DNA of 24,815 bases from Tannerellaceae bacterium (GCA_031276545.1 JAISMW010000060.1:1-24815), one strand, 5' to 3'; counted from the stretch's first letter, positions 14,943 to 23,580 are shown. Notes: generated by a model not told the origin, from the letters alone. Numbers and translations are program-made.

Positions 14943-16248
14943 AGCCGGAGGATTTAGCGCAGTCTCCCTCATGAGAGGGCTGCTGGGGATGGCGTGCATC
15001 CTGGCCGTTTGCTACGCCATCAGTTTCGACCGCCGGCATATCGACTGGAAGCTGGTGGGCGCGGGACTGTTCATGCAGGTGCTGCTGGCCCTCTCGGTGC
15101 TCTACGTGCCGTTCGTCGGGATGCTGTTCGAATGGGCCGGCAGAGCTTTCGTCAAGCTGATGGACTTCACACACGACGGGCTGGTGTTCCTCCTGGGTCC
15201 CTACGCCGAGCCGTCGAACGGATTCAGCTTCCTGCTCCATTCGCTGCCCATCGTGATATTCTTCTCCGCCCTGGTGTCGCTTTTCTATCACTGGGGGATC
15301 ATACAGCGCGTGGTGGGCGGCTTTTCGTGGCTGCTTCGCCGGTTTATGCACATCTCCGGGGCCGAAGGACTCGTGGCGGCCGGCAATATCTTTATGGGGA
15401 TGACCGAGTCGCCGGTGCTCATCAAGAACTATCTGGGGACGATGAACCGTTCGGAAATATTCCTCGTCATGGTGTCCGGCATGGGCACCATTGCCGGATC
15501 GGTGATGGGCAGCTACATCGGTATGCTGGGGGGAGACGACCCGGTGGCCAGGGTGATGTTTGCCAAGCATCTCCTGTCGGCGTCCGTCATGGCTGCACCC
15601 GGCGCCATCGTGATGGCCAAAATGCTTTGCCCCCAGACGGAAGAAGCCGCCGACACGCCGGTGGAAATCGAAAAGGTGCAGGAACACTCCAGTCCGCTGG
15701 GAGCCCTGGCCGCCGGTACCTCTACCGGCATCAAACTGATGGTGAACATCGCCGCCATGCTGCTGGTATTTATCGCCCTGGTAGCGCTGATGAACTGGCT
15801 GCTGAAAGACGTCGCAGGCCACTATACCGGGCTGAACGGATGGATACACGACGTGACGGACGGCAAGTCCGACGGGCTAACCTTCCAGTTTATCGTCGGC
15901 ATCGTGCTGGCGCCCTTTGTATGGCTCGCCGGCGTACCCTTCGACGACATCACCGCTGTGGGGTCGCTGCTCGGACAGAAAACCATCCTGAACGAGTTTG
16001 TGGCCTATTCGCAGATGCAGCAGTGGAAAGACGCCGGCGTATTCCTGTACGAAAAATCGCTCGTCATGTCTACCTATATCCTCTGCGGCTTTGCCAACAT
16101 CTCCTCCATCGGCATCCTGCTGGGCGGTATCGGCGTGCTGGCGCCCGGAAAGAAAGACCTCATCACCCGCTTCGGATTCCCCGCCATGGTGGGCGGCGCG
16201 CTGGTGTCCGTCATGTCGGCCGTCATCGTCGGCATGATGCTGGGATAA
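14935..16248 (+). CDS. Concentrative nucleoside transporter (CNT/NupC family)
   Basis: A 437-residue inner-membrane protein with about ten hydrophobic segments. The family's nucleoside/cation-binding hairpin is GNIFMGMTESPVLIKNY (about 150-166), a match to the GxxxFMGxTExPxLI signature. A second re-entrant region (NEFVAYSQM, about 352) and SSIGILLGGIGVLAP near the C-terminus also fit CNT structure. CNT proteins import nucleosides with sodium or protons. It is translationally coupled to the BFN gene and followed by rsmE after 16 bases. Specificity (purine or pyrimidine) cannot be read with confidence. Confidence 0.93.
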   Translation: MIEAGGFSAVSLMRGLLGMACILAVCYAISFDRRHIDWKLVGAGLFMQVLLALSVLYVPFVGMLFEWAGRAFVKLMDFTHDGLVFLLGPYAEPSNGFSFLLHSLPIVIFFSALVSLFYHWGIIQRVVGGFSWLLRRFMHISGAEGLVAAGNIFMGMTESPVLIKNYLGTMNRSEIFLVMVSGMGTIAGSVMGSYIGMLGGDDPVARVMFAKHLLSASVMAAPGAIVMAKMLCPQTEEAADTPVEIEKVQEHSSPLGALAAGTSTGIKLMVNIAAMLLVFIALVALMNWLLKDVAGHYTGLNGWIHDVTDGKSDGLTFQFIVGIVLAPFVWLAGVPFDDITAVGSLLGQKTILNEFVAYSQMQQWKDAGVFLYEKSLVMSTYILCGFANISSIGILLGGIGVLAPGKKDLITRFGFPAMVGGALVSVMSAVIVGMMLG

Positions 16249-16264
16249 CGCGTACCGGTTTCCC

Positions 16265-16975
16265 ATGCAGATTTTTTATACACCCGATATTGTCGAAAGA
16301 CCCGAATTGCCGGAAGACGAAGCACACCATGCCCTCCGGGTGCTTCGCCTCCGGGAAGGCGACGAACTCCTGCTGACCGACGGCCGGGGTTTTTTCTACC
16401 GCGCCGTCCTCCTCGCTCCCCGTCCCCGGCAGTGCGCCGTGCGTGTGCTGGAACGGTACGCGCAGCCTCCTCTGCGTAGCTTCCACCTCCACATCGCCGT
16501 GGCACCCACCAAGCAGATGGAGCGGATGGGATGGTTCTGCGAGAAAGCCACCGAAATAGGCCTCGACGCTATCACCTTTCTGCACTGCCGCTTTTCCGAA
16601 CGGCACGACATCCAGACTTCGCGTCTGGAGAAAATCCTTACCGCCGCCATGAAGCAGTCCGGCAAAGCCCTACGCCCCGTCCTCAGCCGCGGCATGGCGC
16701 CTTTCTCCACCTTCATACGCCAGCCCTTTGCGGGGAACAAATACATTGCCCACTGTCGGGGAAACGAAAAACCGCTCCTTGCGCAAATATACCCAAGGGG
16801 CAGTGATGCCCTCATCCTGACAGGCCCCGAAGGAGACTTCAGTCCCGAAGAGATAGACGAAGCCCTTGCCCTGGGATTCCAACCCATCTCGCTGGGGCAA
16901 AGCCGCCTGCGTACCGAAACCGCCGCACTGGCAGCCTGTCATACCCTTCATGTATTAAATTCGATTGGAGACTGA
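16265..16975 (+). CDS. rsmE: 16S rRNA (uracil-1498-N3)-methyltransferase RsmE
   Basis: A 236-residue SPOUT-class methyltransferase that uses S-adenosylmethionine to methylate U1498 of 16S rRNA. The N-terminal PUA-like domain has HHALRVLRLREGDELLLTDG (21-40). The catalytic half has PTKQMERMGWFCEKATEIG (81-99) and the SAM knot motifs LTGPEGDFS (185-193) and LGQSRLRTETA (210-220). The length is normal. It ends the operon begun by the BFN gene. Its last 21 bases overlap a possible small gene on the other strand. Confidence 0.96.
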   Translation: MQIFYTPDIVERPELPEDEAHHALRVLRLREGDELLLTDGRGFFYRAVLLAPRPRQCAVRVLERYAQPPLRSFHLHIAVAPTKQMERMGWFCEKATEIGLDAITFLHCRFSERHDIQTSRLEKILTAAMKQSGKALRPVLSRGMAPFSTFIRQPFAGNKYIAHCRGNEKPLLAQIYPRGSDALILTGPEGDFSPEEIDEALALGFQPISLGQSRLRTETAALAACHTLHVLNSIGD

Positions 16976-17044
16976 TGGACACGTTGCCATTCCAATTGCC
17001 ACCGTCAGCAGGAGGGTGAACAGCATAAAAAGTAACTGTTTCAT
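16955..17044 (-). CDS. Possible 29-residue secreted or lipidated peptide
   Basis: A short frame from ATG (17042-17044) to TAA (16955-16957). It encodes MKQLLFMLFTLLLTVAIG followed by MATCPSVSNRI: a lysine, a clean hydrophobic core, then a Cys at residue 22 (MATC) that could be a lipobox. It lies 42 bases beyond the S46 peptidase stop, on the same strand, and overlaps the end of rsmE. It could be the last gene of that operon, a decayed signal peptide, or chance. There is no homology evidence. Confidence 0.3.
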   Translation of the reverse strand: MKQLLFMLFTLLLTVAIGMATCPSVSNRI

Positions 17045-17086
17045 GGTACATGGGTTTTTATAAAGTTGTATACATTATTATATCCG

Positions 17087-19264
17087 TTATTCCGGAACGA
17101 TTTCCATTTCTTTCAGCAGATAGCCGGCGCCGGCGTATTTGTCGATAATGAAGAGGACGTAGCGGATGTCTACGGCGATGCTCCGCTGACAGTCGGGCAG
17201 GTACCGGATGTCGCCGCCTACGCCTTCCCAGTTGCGATCGAAGTTGATGCCCGTCAGTTCGCCGAGGGCATTCAGTACGGGGCTGCCGGAGTTTCCTCCC
17301 GTCGTATGGGTGTTGAGGCAGAAGGCTACGGGCATTTTCCCGTCTTCCCTGCTGCGGTAGGGTCCGAAGTCCTGAGTCCGGTACAGCTCCTTCAGACGTG
17401 CGGGGACTTCAAACTCCCGGTTGCCGGGCTCTTCCTTTTCCATCACGCCGTCCAGCGTGGTACGGCTGAGGTAGCGCACGGCGTCGCGGGGCGTATAGCC
17501 TGTTTTCTGTCCGTAGGTCAGGCGTATGGTGGAATTGGCATCGGGGAAATGCAGGCCGCTGTTCATCTCCAGCAGCCCTTTGACGTATTCGCGGTGCTCG
17601 GAGGCATAGGCGGCGTCGAACTCGGCCAGTGCGGAGACGAGCGAGGCTTTCTCCTGCTGCACTCCTTTGGCAAATTGTATCATGGGATCTTTCTTGAGCG
17701 CTTCGGCGGAAGGCGCTGCAATGAAGGTATTGAAGTTTTCCGGACTTCCGTAGATGGATGTGCGGAACAGATGGTCGATGAAGCGATCGGTATCGCCTCT
17801 GAATTTCCGTTCTATCACGCTGAAGCAGGACGGACGGTCGTGCGCCGGTACTGTGCGGCAATATTCCTTCAGCATCACTTTGGCTATCTTTCGGTCTACT
17901 TCGTGCGAGTAGCCGGATCGGAGGAAGCGGTGCCAGGCCAGTGTCAGCAGACGGATTTGTTCTTGCTGCTGCTTCCGGTCTTTTCCTTTCAGCGCGTCGA
18001 TCACCGGCTTCACATCGACGGGAACTCCGGTACATTCGATCCCGCGCAGCAGGGCTTCGTCCAGCATCCAACTACGAAAGCGCAGGTTCCGGCGGTCGTG
18101 CACGATTTGTTCCAGCATCCTCAGCGCTTCGGGGTACTCCGGTCGGTCGGTCTGCTGCGACCAGGCTGTCAGGCTGTCCTGCACGGCCTGTTTCTCCTGA
18201 TCCAGGCGTCGCGTGCGGATAGCCCAGTTCATGCCTTCCGCATTTTTGTGCGCATTGACGGAGCCGGCGTATTTATCGGCATACCGAATGCGTATGGCGG
18301 GGTCTTTCAGCATTTCTTCCAGCATCGTCTGCTGACGGAGACCGCGGATACGGATACGCACGGCATTGTCGATGTCGCGGCGTTCGATCACTTCCCACGA
18401 GGTATAATAGGTATTTGTACGTCCGGGGAAACCGATCATCATGGCAAAGCCGTTTTCTTCTATTCCTGCGAGGGAGATTTTCAGCCACCGTTTCGGACGG
18501 AGCGGAACGTTGCTCTCCGCATATTCGGCCGGGTTGCCGGCGGCATCGGCATAGACGCGGAAGAGCGAGAAGTCGCCCGTATGACGGGGCCACATCCAGT
18601 TGTCCGTATCGGCTCCGAACTTCCCGACAGACGAGGGGGGAGCGCCCACCAGACGGATGTCGGAGTATTTTTTCTTCGTAAACATGACGTACTGATTGCC
18701 TCCGTAGAAAGCTCTTATCTCCACCTCCGTTCCGGGATGTCCGTCCAGGTACTCCTTGCCGGCTTTTTCCTTCGCCAGACCGTTGAGGTAGGTTGGCGAG
18801 AGGAAGCGGAGGCCTGTCGGGTCATCGTCCGCTTCGAGTCTGGAGAAGACATAATCCGTTACATCTTCTATTTTTTCGATAAAGGTCACGCTCAGCCCCG
18901 GGCTGGGCAGTTCTTCTTCGCGCGACATTGCCCAGTAGCCGTCCGTCAGATAGTCGTGTTCCGTCGAACTGTGCTGCTGGATGTAGCCGTATCCGCAGTG
19001 ATGGTTGGTCAGCACCAGTCCGTCGGACGATATCATCTCTCCGGTACATCCTCCGTCGAAAATCACCACCGCATCTTTCAGCGAGGCGGAATCGGGGTGG
19101 TAGATGTCGTAATCCTGCAGTTTCAGTCCCAGTTCCTGCATTCTGGCCAACTGCTGTTCCTTCAGCAGCGGGAGCATCCACATGCCTTCGTCGGCATGGA
19201 GGCAAAGGGGCAGGAGCATCAGTGAGGCCCCTGCGCAGAGAATCCGTGTATTCATGTTTTTCAT
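17087..19264 (-). CDS. S46 family dipeptidyl-peptidase, DPP11-like (Asp/Glu-specific)
   Basis: A 725-residue periplasmic serine peptidase that would release dipeptides from peptide N-termini in amino-acid fermenters. The signal peptide is MNTRILCAGASLMLLPLCLHA. A chymotrypsin-fold double domain surrounds an inserted helical domain. The catalytic triad by family alignment is His89 (TNHHCGYG), Asp231 (RHTGDFS) and Ser659 (GGNSGSPVL). Arg677 in FDRNWEGVGGD falls at the position that is Arg in DPP11 and Gly in DPP7 of Porphyromonas gingivalis, predicting acidic P1 preference. The frame is open 66 codons further upstream, but that stretch overlaps the CYTH gene and reads like out-of-frame sequence. 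19264 or 19255 is the true start. It is 17 bases downstream of the CYTH gene. Confidence 0.93.
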   Translation of the reverse strand: MKNMNTRILCAGASLMLLPLCLHADEGMWMLPLLKEQQLARMQELGLKLQDYDIYHPDSASLKDAVVIFDGGCTGEMISSDGLVLTNHHCGYGYIQQHSSTEHDYLTDGYWAMSREEELPSPGLSVTFIEKIEDVTDYVFSRLEADDDPTGLRFLSPTYLNGLAKEKAGKEYLDGHPGTEVEIRAFYGGNQYVMFTKKKYSDIRLVGAPPSSVGKFGADTDNWMWPRHTGDFSLFRVYADAAGNPAEYAESNVPLRPKRWLKISLAGIEENGFAMMIGFPGRTNTYYTSWEVIERRDIDNAVRIRIRGLRQQTMLEEMLKDPAIRIRYADKYAGSVNAHKNAEGMNWAIRTRRLDQEKQAVQDSLTAWSQQTDRPEYPEALRMLEQIVHDRRNLRFRSWMLDEALLRGIECTGVPVDVKPVIDALKGKDRKQQQEQIRLLTLAWHRFLRSGYSHEVDRKIAKVMLKEYCRTVPAHDRPSCFSVIERKFRGDTDRFIDHLFRTSIYGSPENFNTFIAAPSAEALKKDPMIQFAKGVQQEKASLVSALAEFDAAYASEHREYVKGLLEMNSGLHFPDANSTIRLTYGQKTGYTPRDAVRYLSRTTLDGVMEKEEPGNREFEVPARLKELYRTQDFGPYRSREDGKMPVAFCLNTHTTGGNSGSPVLNALGELTGINFDRNWEGVGGDIRYLPDCQRSIAVDIRYVLFIIDKYAGAGYLLKEMEIVPE

Positions 19265-19281
19265 TCTATTTGTATAGGATG

Positions 19282-19755
19282 TTATTTGCTGTTCCAGCGG
19301 TTGTAGGGCACACGCGCCAGCATGGCGTTGTAATAGCGGGCGTCGCCCGTCACTTCTTCGCCCGCCCAGGAGGGTTTGTCGAAGGCTTCCTGTTCTGAGG
19401 CGAGTTCTATCTCGGCGATTTGCAGCCCTTCGTTGTCTCCGCAGAATACGTCGACCTCCCATACGTGCGTTCCGTGGGGGACGTAGTGGCGCACCTTCTC
19501 GATGACGGAGCCGGCGCAGAGTTTCAGCAGTTCCGTGGCATCGGCCACGGCGACGGGCTGTTCAAATTCGTAGCGGCTCCAGCCTTTTTCGTCGGCCGGC
19601 CCCTTGATGGTGAGGCAGGCACGGTCGCCGGCTATGCGCACACGCACGGTGCGTTCGGGGTCGGTGCAGAGGTATCCCTGCGTGATGTATTGCGTGCGGA
19701 CGGCCTTGCTTTGGAAGTCGCCCGTCACCTTGTATTTCCGTTCTGTTTCTATCAT
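19282..19755 (-). CDS. CYTH domain protein (triphosphate tunnel metalloenzyme)
   Basis: A 157-residue single-domain protein. It starts with the CYTH signature ExExK (Glu3, Glu5, Lys7 in MIETERKYKV). Alternating charged strands typical of the triphosphate tunnel follow: RTVRVRIAGDRACLTIKG, SRYEFEQPV, WEVDVFCGDNEGLQIAEIEL. Bacterial CYTH proteins hydrolyse inorganic triphosphate or other organic triphosphates; a few make cAMP. The short stand-alone form suits a triphosphatase. It is cytoplasmic and sits between the Smr gene (33 bases upstream) and the S46 peptidase (17 bases downstream). Confidence 0.92.
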   Translation of the reverse strand: MIETERKYKVTGDFQSKAVRTQYITQGYLCTDPERTVRVRIAGDRACLTIKGPADEKGWSRYEFEQPVAVADATELLKLCAGSVIEKVRHYVPHGTHVWEVDVFCGDNEGLQIAEIELASEQEAFDKPSWAGEEVTGDARYYNAMLARVPYNRWNSK

Positions 19756-19788
19756 GATTCCGTCTGTGATGACCGGTTTGTATGCCGT

Positions 19789-20838
19789 TTACCGTATGGT
19801 CACCATGGTGGCGCCGAAGCCGTATTCCCTGAAGGAGGCATCCTGGTAGCTGTACGGTTTGTAGCGGGTTTTCAGTTCTCTTTCGATGGCGCTACGCAGT
19901 ACGCCGTCGCCCTTTCCGTGGATAAACACAATCCGCTGCCCTTTCCGTCCGGCGTACTCTGCGAGGGCTTCGCGGAATTTGTCCAGTTGATACTGCAGGA
20001 TGTCGGCCGGCGTCATTCCGGCGGTGGTATCCAGCAGACGGTCGATGTGGAGATCGATTTCCGGTATGCTGTCGGCTTCTTTCTTCCGTGCCGGACGGGA
20101 CGGTTTGGGCGCCGGCTTCGGTTTGGGAAGCATGGCTTCCAGCAGATCGGCGCCGGAGACGAGCAGCTCCCTTTCGGGCACATCGGCGCGGACTACGGGG
20201 AAGATGAGGGCGTCGTCTTCAAAGAAATCGTTTTCCACGAAGCAGTGCGTCTTGTAGAACTTCACGGTATCTATGCGAAGCTCCACCGACAGGGCGTTCT
20301 TCAGCAGAAAAGGTTTGTCTTTCTTGAAGGCGATAAGCTGTACGCACACCCGTTCCAGTCGGTTCAGTTCTTCCTTTCCGAACTCCTCCATGAACAGCTT
20401 GGTGTTCGGCTCCACCAGACCGTGGCAGCGGCTCGTCCAACTGCTGTTCTGCCGGTTCATATAGTTGAAGTACACGAAATAGTTGCTGTTGTTCACGAAA
20501 TAGGCCTCGTACCCGCTTTGCTGAAGCGCCTTGGGATCGAGGGGAAGATAGGCCAGACAGATATGCAGCCGTTCGCCTTCGGGCGTTTCCTCTATCGGAC
20601 GCTCTTCTTCTGCGGGTTCCGGCGGGCGTACCGTCTCTGCCGGTCGGGAAGGTTTAGCCTGCCGGGTATAGATCTGTTTGTCCAGACTTTCCACTACGAC
20701 CAGTTCGCGTACCAGTACCGGTATTTCAAAACCGTCTTCCGTTTCCACCAGCGCCCGGTCTTTTCCCTCGAAGCGGCGTACGGTGCCGCCGCCCACGCTG
20801 TTTAGAAAGCGTACTTTGTCTCCTGTTTTTACGTTCAT
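19789..20838 (-). CDS. DUF2027 domain protein with C-terminal Smr (MutS2-like) domain
   Basis: A 349-residue cytoplasmic protein. Residues 1-50 resemble a small beta domain (GDKVRFLNSVGGGTV...), and the DUF2027 region runs to about 235. A Pro/Lys-rich linker (236-256) leads to the Smr domain at 260-349, with IDLHID (261-266, the LDLHG position) and HGKGDGVLR (307-315, HGxGxGxLR). Smr domains act as nucleases or nucleic-acid binders, for example in MutS2. This DUF2027-Smr pairing is typical of Bacteroidetes and its cellular role is unknown. The longer frame to 20904 would overlap queA, so 20838 is the start. It is first gene of a Smr-CYTH-S46 operon. Confidence 0.9.
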   Translation of the reverse strand: MNVKTGDKVRFLNSVGGGTVRRFEGKDRALVETEDGFEIPVLVRELVVVESLDKQIYTRQAKPSRPAETVRPPEPAEEERPIEETPEGERLHICLAYLPLDPKALQQSGYEAYFVNNSNYFVYFNYMNRQNSSWTSRCHGLVEPNTKLFMEEFGKEELNRLERVCVQLIAFKKDKPFLLKNALSVELRIDTVKFYKTHCFVENDFFEDDALIFPVVRADVPERELLVSGADLLEAMLPKPKPAPKPSRPARKKEADSIPEIDLHIDRLLDTTAGMTPADILQYQLDKFREALAEYAGRKGQRIVFIHGKGDGVLRSAIERELKTRYKPYSYQDASFREYGFGATMVTIR

Positions 20839-20863
20839 ATTTTTACTTAAATTGATATACGGG

Positions 20864-20881
20864 CAAAGTTCATTATTTTTG
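20864..20881. promoter_or_regulatory. Overlapping divergent -7 boxes for Smr and queA genes
   Basis: TATTTTTG at 20874-20881 on the plus strand is an exact TAnnTTTG box, with a start near 20888 and a 10-base leader to queA. GAACTTTG at 20864-20871 on the minus strand matches with one mismatch and would serve the Smr operon. The two boxes are two bases apart, so polymerases would compete. Confidence 0.4.
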
Positions 20882-20897
20882 CGCAGAATATAAAGAG

Positions 20898-22127
20898 ATG
20901 ACAACAGAAACCCGACAGATCCGCATCGACGACTTCCTCTATACCCTGCCCGATGCGCGCATCGCCAAATATCCCCTTTTTCCCAGAGACGAATCCCGGC
21001 TGCTGCTCTACCGCGGCGGCAGGATAGCGGAAGCGCCTTTCCGGAGGCTGCCCGACTGTCTGCCCCCGCAGGCGATGCTGGTGTTCAACAACACCCGCGT
21101 GATACGCGCCCGGATGATATTCCGCAAGGAAACGGGCGCCAGGATAGAGCTGTTCTGCCTGGAACCGGCCGATCCCGCCGACTATGCGCAGGCGTTCCTG
21201 CAAACCCGGAGCTGCGAATGGTACTGCATGGCCGGCAACCTGAAGCGATGGAAGGACGGCGTACTGCTCAAGACGGTAGACGTAGACGGAACGCCCGTCG
21301 GGCTGACAGCCGAACGCCTCGCCTCCTGTGGCGGCACGCACCGCATACGCTTTGCCTGGGATGCCGACGGCATTCCCTTCGGCCTCCTGCTGGAAAAGGC
21401 CGGCGTACTGCCCATCCCGCCCTATCTGCACCGCGAAACCGAGGAGGCCGACCTGGATTCCTACCAGACCGTATACGCCCGCGTGAAAGGCTCCGTGGCC
21501 GCGCCCACCGCCGGACTGCATTTTACGCCCGAAGTGCTGGCCGCCCTCGACGCCGCAGGCTTTGTGCGCGAGGAACTGACCCTGCACGTGGGCGCCGGTA
21601 CCTTCAAACCCGTTCAGACGGACACCCTGGAGGAACACCGGATGCATACGGAATATTTTTCGGTGAGCCGGCAGACCGTCGAACGGATACGCTCGTATAC
21701 CGCCGGAAGGATCGTCGCCGTAGGGACCACCTCCGCCCGCACGCTGGAAAGCCTCTACTACGCCGGCCTCATCCTCTCGCGCCATCCCGAAGCCCCGGAC
21801 GGCCTCCTCACCGTGCCGCAGTGGATGCCCTACGATCCGGACAGCCGCCGCCTCCCCGCCGACGAAGCCCTCCGGCATCTGCTGGACTATATGGACAGGA
21901 ATCAGTCCGACAGCTTCACCGCGGCCACACAGATCATGATAGCCCCCGGCTATACCTTTCGTATAGCGCGGGGGCTTATCACCAATTTCCACCAGCCGCG
22001 CAGTACGCTGCTGCTGCTCATCTCGGCGTTCGTGGGCGACGACTGGCGGCGCATCTACGACTACGCCCTTGCGAACAACTTCCGCTTCCTGAGCTACGGC
22101 GACAGCTCCCTGCTGCTGCCGGACTGA
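20898..22127 (+). CDS. queA: S-adenosylmethionine:tRNA ribosyltransferase-isomerase QueA
   Basis: A 409-residue enzyme that transfers the ribose of S-adenosylmethionine to preQ1 in tRNA, giving epoxyqueuosine. Motifs are LVFNNTRVIRARM (61-73), LPIPPYLHR (171-179), the strongly conserved GSVAAPTAGLHFT (198-210) and LHVGAGTFKPV (229-239). Near the C-terminus are ATQIMIAPGYTFR and TNFHQPRSTLLLL. It is 50-60 residues longer than E. coli QueA, with the extra length mainly in the 85-165 region, as I recall for Bacteroidetes members. It has its own promoter and no other queuosine gene nearby. It is convergent with the beta-barrel gene, 24 bases apart. Confidence 0.96.
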   Translation: MTTETRQIRIDDFLYTLPDARIAKYPLFPRDESRLLLYRGGRIAEAPFRRLPDCLPPQAMLVFNNTRVIRARMIFRKETGARIELFCLEPADPADYAQAFLQTRSCEWYCMAGNLKRWKDGVLLKTVDVDGTPVGLTAERLASCGGTHRIRFAWDADGIPFGLLLEKAGVLPIPPYLHRETEEADLDSYQTVYARVKGSVAAPTAGLHFTPEVLAALDAAGFVREELTLHVGAGTFKPVQTDTLEEHRMHTEYFSVSRQTVERIRSYTAGRIVAVGTTSARTLESLYYAGLILSRHPEAPDGLLTVPQWMPYDPDSRRLPADEALRHLLDYMDRNQSDSFTAATQIMIAPGYTFRIARGLITNFHQPRSTLLLLISAFVGDDWRRIYDYALANNFRFLSYGDSSLLLPD

Positions 22128-22151
22128 GGCATCAGGCACGGCGGTTCCCCC

Positions 22152-23072
22152 TCAGAAGTGAAACATCAGGCCGAGTGCCACCGGATACACCTCCGGCCCC
22201 TTGCCGCCCTCGAACAACTGCATCGGCGAATATTTCGCATACAGCCCCAGATGATTCAGCCCCGCCTGCAGGAGTATGTGCACCGTCACCGGACGGAGGT
22301 TCATCCCGCCGTCCATCTTCACATTTTTGTTCTTGCCCGATCCGTCGCGATACGTCACCCTCGACGAAGAAGCGGTCTTGACGGATCCCACCACGCCGGC
22401 CGAAAAGAACAGCGGAACGCTTCCCTTACGCCGGTTCTGCCACTCCAGCAGAATCGGAATGGTGATGCTCGTGATGTTCAGCCGGGAGGACGAATACGCC
22501 GTGCCCTGGGGCGCCGGATGCAGCGAGGTGACGCCGTCTGTTTCGGCCAGGTAGTGATTGCCCTCTATGCGGTAGCGGCTCCAGGTCATGCCCATGCCGG
22601 TGACCACCGCCCAGCTTGATTTAGACGACAGCAGATAGTGCTCCTCCCATATATTGAACGTATACTCCAGCGAACTGCCGCTGCGGAGCGACAGCCCCCC
22701 CACGTCGTTGATACGGCTGAGCTGTCCGTCCGAAAAACTCACAAACGCCATCCCGAAGCCAGCCCAGTGGGGATTGAACCCCCTCCGGTTCCAAGACGGA
22801 ATCGGAACATTCACCGAGCGGAAATGTGAGCGCCGCTCGTAGCGCCGTCCGTTGCCGTAATGTCCCTCGAAGAGGAGGCGGCTCTCCACCGTGTCGCCGT
22901 CGGCGTCGGCGTCGAACACTTTCACTTTGATACGCTCGTCCGATTCGGTCAGTTCAATCCGTTTGCCGTCCACCACCACCACGGTGTCGGTCGGCGCGGC
23001 GCCGGCGGCAAGCGTCCCCAGGACGGCTGCGGCAAGCGCCCATACAGTTTTCATCTTCATCATTGTTTTCAT
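22152..23072 (-). CDS. Outer-membrane beta-barrel protein of the ECF module
   Basis: A 306-residue exported protein. The signal peptide is MKTMMKMKTVWALAAAVLGTLAAGA. After a 45-residue polar stretch the sequence alternates hydrophobic and polar residues in amphipathic strands: HWAGFGMAFVSF, SSLEYTFNIWEEHYLL, TSITIPILLEWQN, VPLFFSAGVVGSV, VHILLQAGLNHLGLYAKYSP. It ends in LGLMFHF, a classic aromatic C-terminal barrel strand. The size suits an 8- to 10-stranded barrel of the PorT/OmpA-like kind. No enzyme motif is seen. It is the last gene of the sigma-anti-sigma operon, 28 bases after its neighbour, so it may be the regulon's main envelope product or the sensor. Confidence 0.8.
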   Translation of the reverse strand: MKTMMKMKTVWALAAAVLGTLAAGAAPTDTVVVVDGKRIELTESDERIKVKVFDADADGDTVESRLLFEGHYGNGRRYERRSHFRSVNVPIPSWNRRGFNPHWAGFGMAFVSFSDGQLSRINDVGGLSLRSGSSLEYTFNIWEEHYLLSSKSSWAVVTGMGMTWSRYRIEGNHYLAETDGVTSLHPAPQGTAYSSSRLNITSITIPILLEWQNRRKGSVPLFFSAGVVGSVKTASSSRVTYRDGSGKNKNVKMDGGMNLRPVTVHILLQAGLNHLGLYAKYSPMQLFEGGKGPEVYPVALGLMFHF

Positions 23073-23100
23073 TATTAAGTTGAATAAATAATCAGCATGT

Positions 23101-23568
23101 TCAGAAGTCCTTGCTTCCGGTAAAAAGGATGGTGATCAGATCTTCGCTGTCCAGCTCCCCCTCGATATAGACCAGGGTGACCACTCCCCGGCTGTTCACC
23201 TTGAAGAGGATGAAGCGGTTCAGCCCTCCGCCGCTTTCGGGCAACTGATAATAGGCCGACACCACCCCTCCGCCGTCGGTCACCTCCTTGATGATACGCG
23301 CCCCCCGCTGGTCGGCCTCCAGGCAACGCCTTACCGCCGACAACGCCTGCGGGTCGTCCCGGATCACAATACTCCGGTAATGCGTCATCCCGAAAGTCTC
23401 CAGCATTTCGTTCGAGAGTTCCACCATCGTCACATTCCGTTTCTTTCCGTACGTGCGGAATACTTCCTGAATCTTCAGGCCCTCCTGCGCCTCCTCCGCG
23501 GAAACTGCTGCGGGAAGCAGCAGGCAAACCGCCAGAGAGAGCGCCACTGTGTGCATTAACTGTTTCAT
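23101..23568 (-). CDS. Small periplasmic protein (DUF4252/DUF6108-like)
   Basis: A 155-residue protein with a clear signal peptide (MKQLMHTVALSLAVCLLLPAAVSA) and a mature domain of about 130 residues. The mature part opens with GLKIQEVFRTYGKKRNVTMVELS and ends with RGVVTLVYIEGELDSEDLITILF. This arrangement recalls small Bacteroidetes secreted families such as DUF4252 and DUF6108; I am not certain which. It has a single mature cysteine (in RRCLEAD). It has no lipobox, so it is probably soluble in the periplasm. It lies 12 bases after the anti-sigma-like gene and 28 before the beta-barrel gene, so the three are surely co-transcribed. Confidence 0.75.
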   Translation of the reverse strand: MKQLMHTVALSLAVCLLLPAAVSAEEAQEGLKIQEVFRTYGKKRNVTMVELSNEMLETFGMTHYRSIVIRDDPQALSAVRRCLEADQRGARIIKEVTDGGGVVSAYYQLPESGGGLNRFILFKVNSRGVVTLVYIEGELDSEDLITILFTGSKDF

Positions 23569-23580
23569 ATTTTATTGTAT

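Noticed and set aside
14994..16376. 460-codon plus-strand frame over the nucleoside transporter
   Set aside because: It is Arg/His-rich shadow sequence in another frame of an intact transporter gene and runs into rsmE.
17066..19225. 719-codon plus-strand frame opposite the S46 peptidase
   Set aside because: It is fully antisense to a gene with a complete catalytic triad. It has no recognisable domain and arises from codon bias at high GC.
19265..19462. 66-codon upstream extension of the S46 peptidase
   Set aside because: It overlaps the CYTH coding region and is Arg-rich out-of-frame sequence. The signal peptide begins after it.
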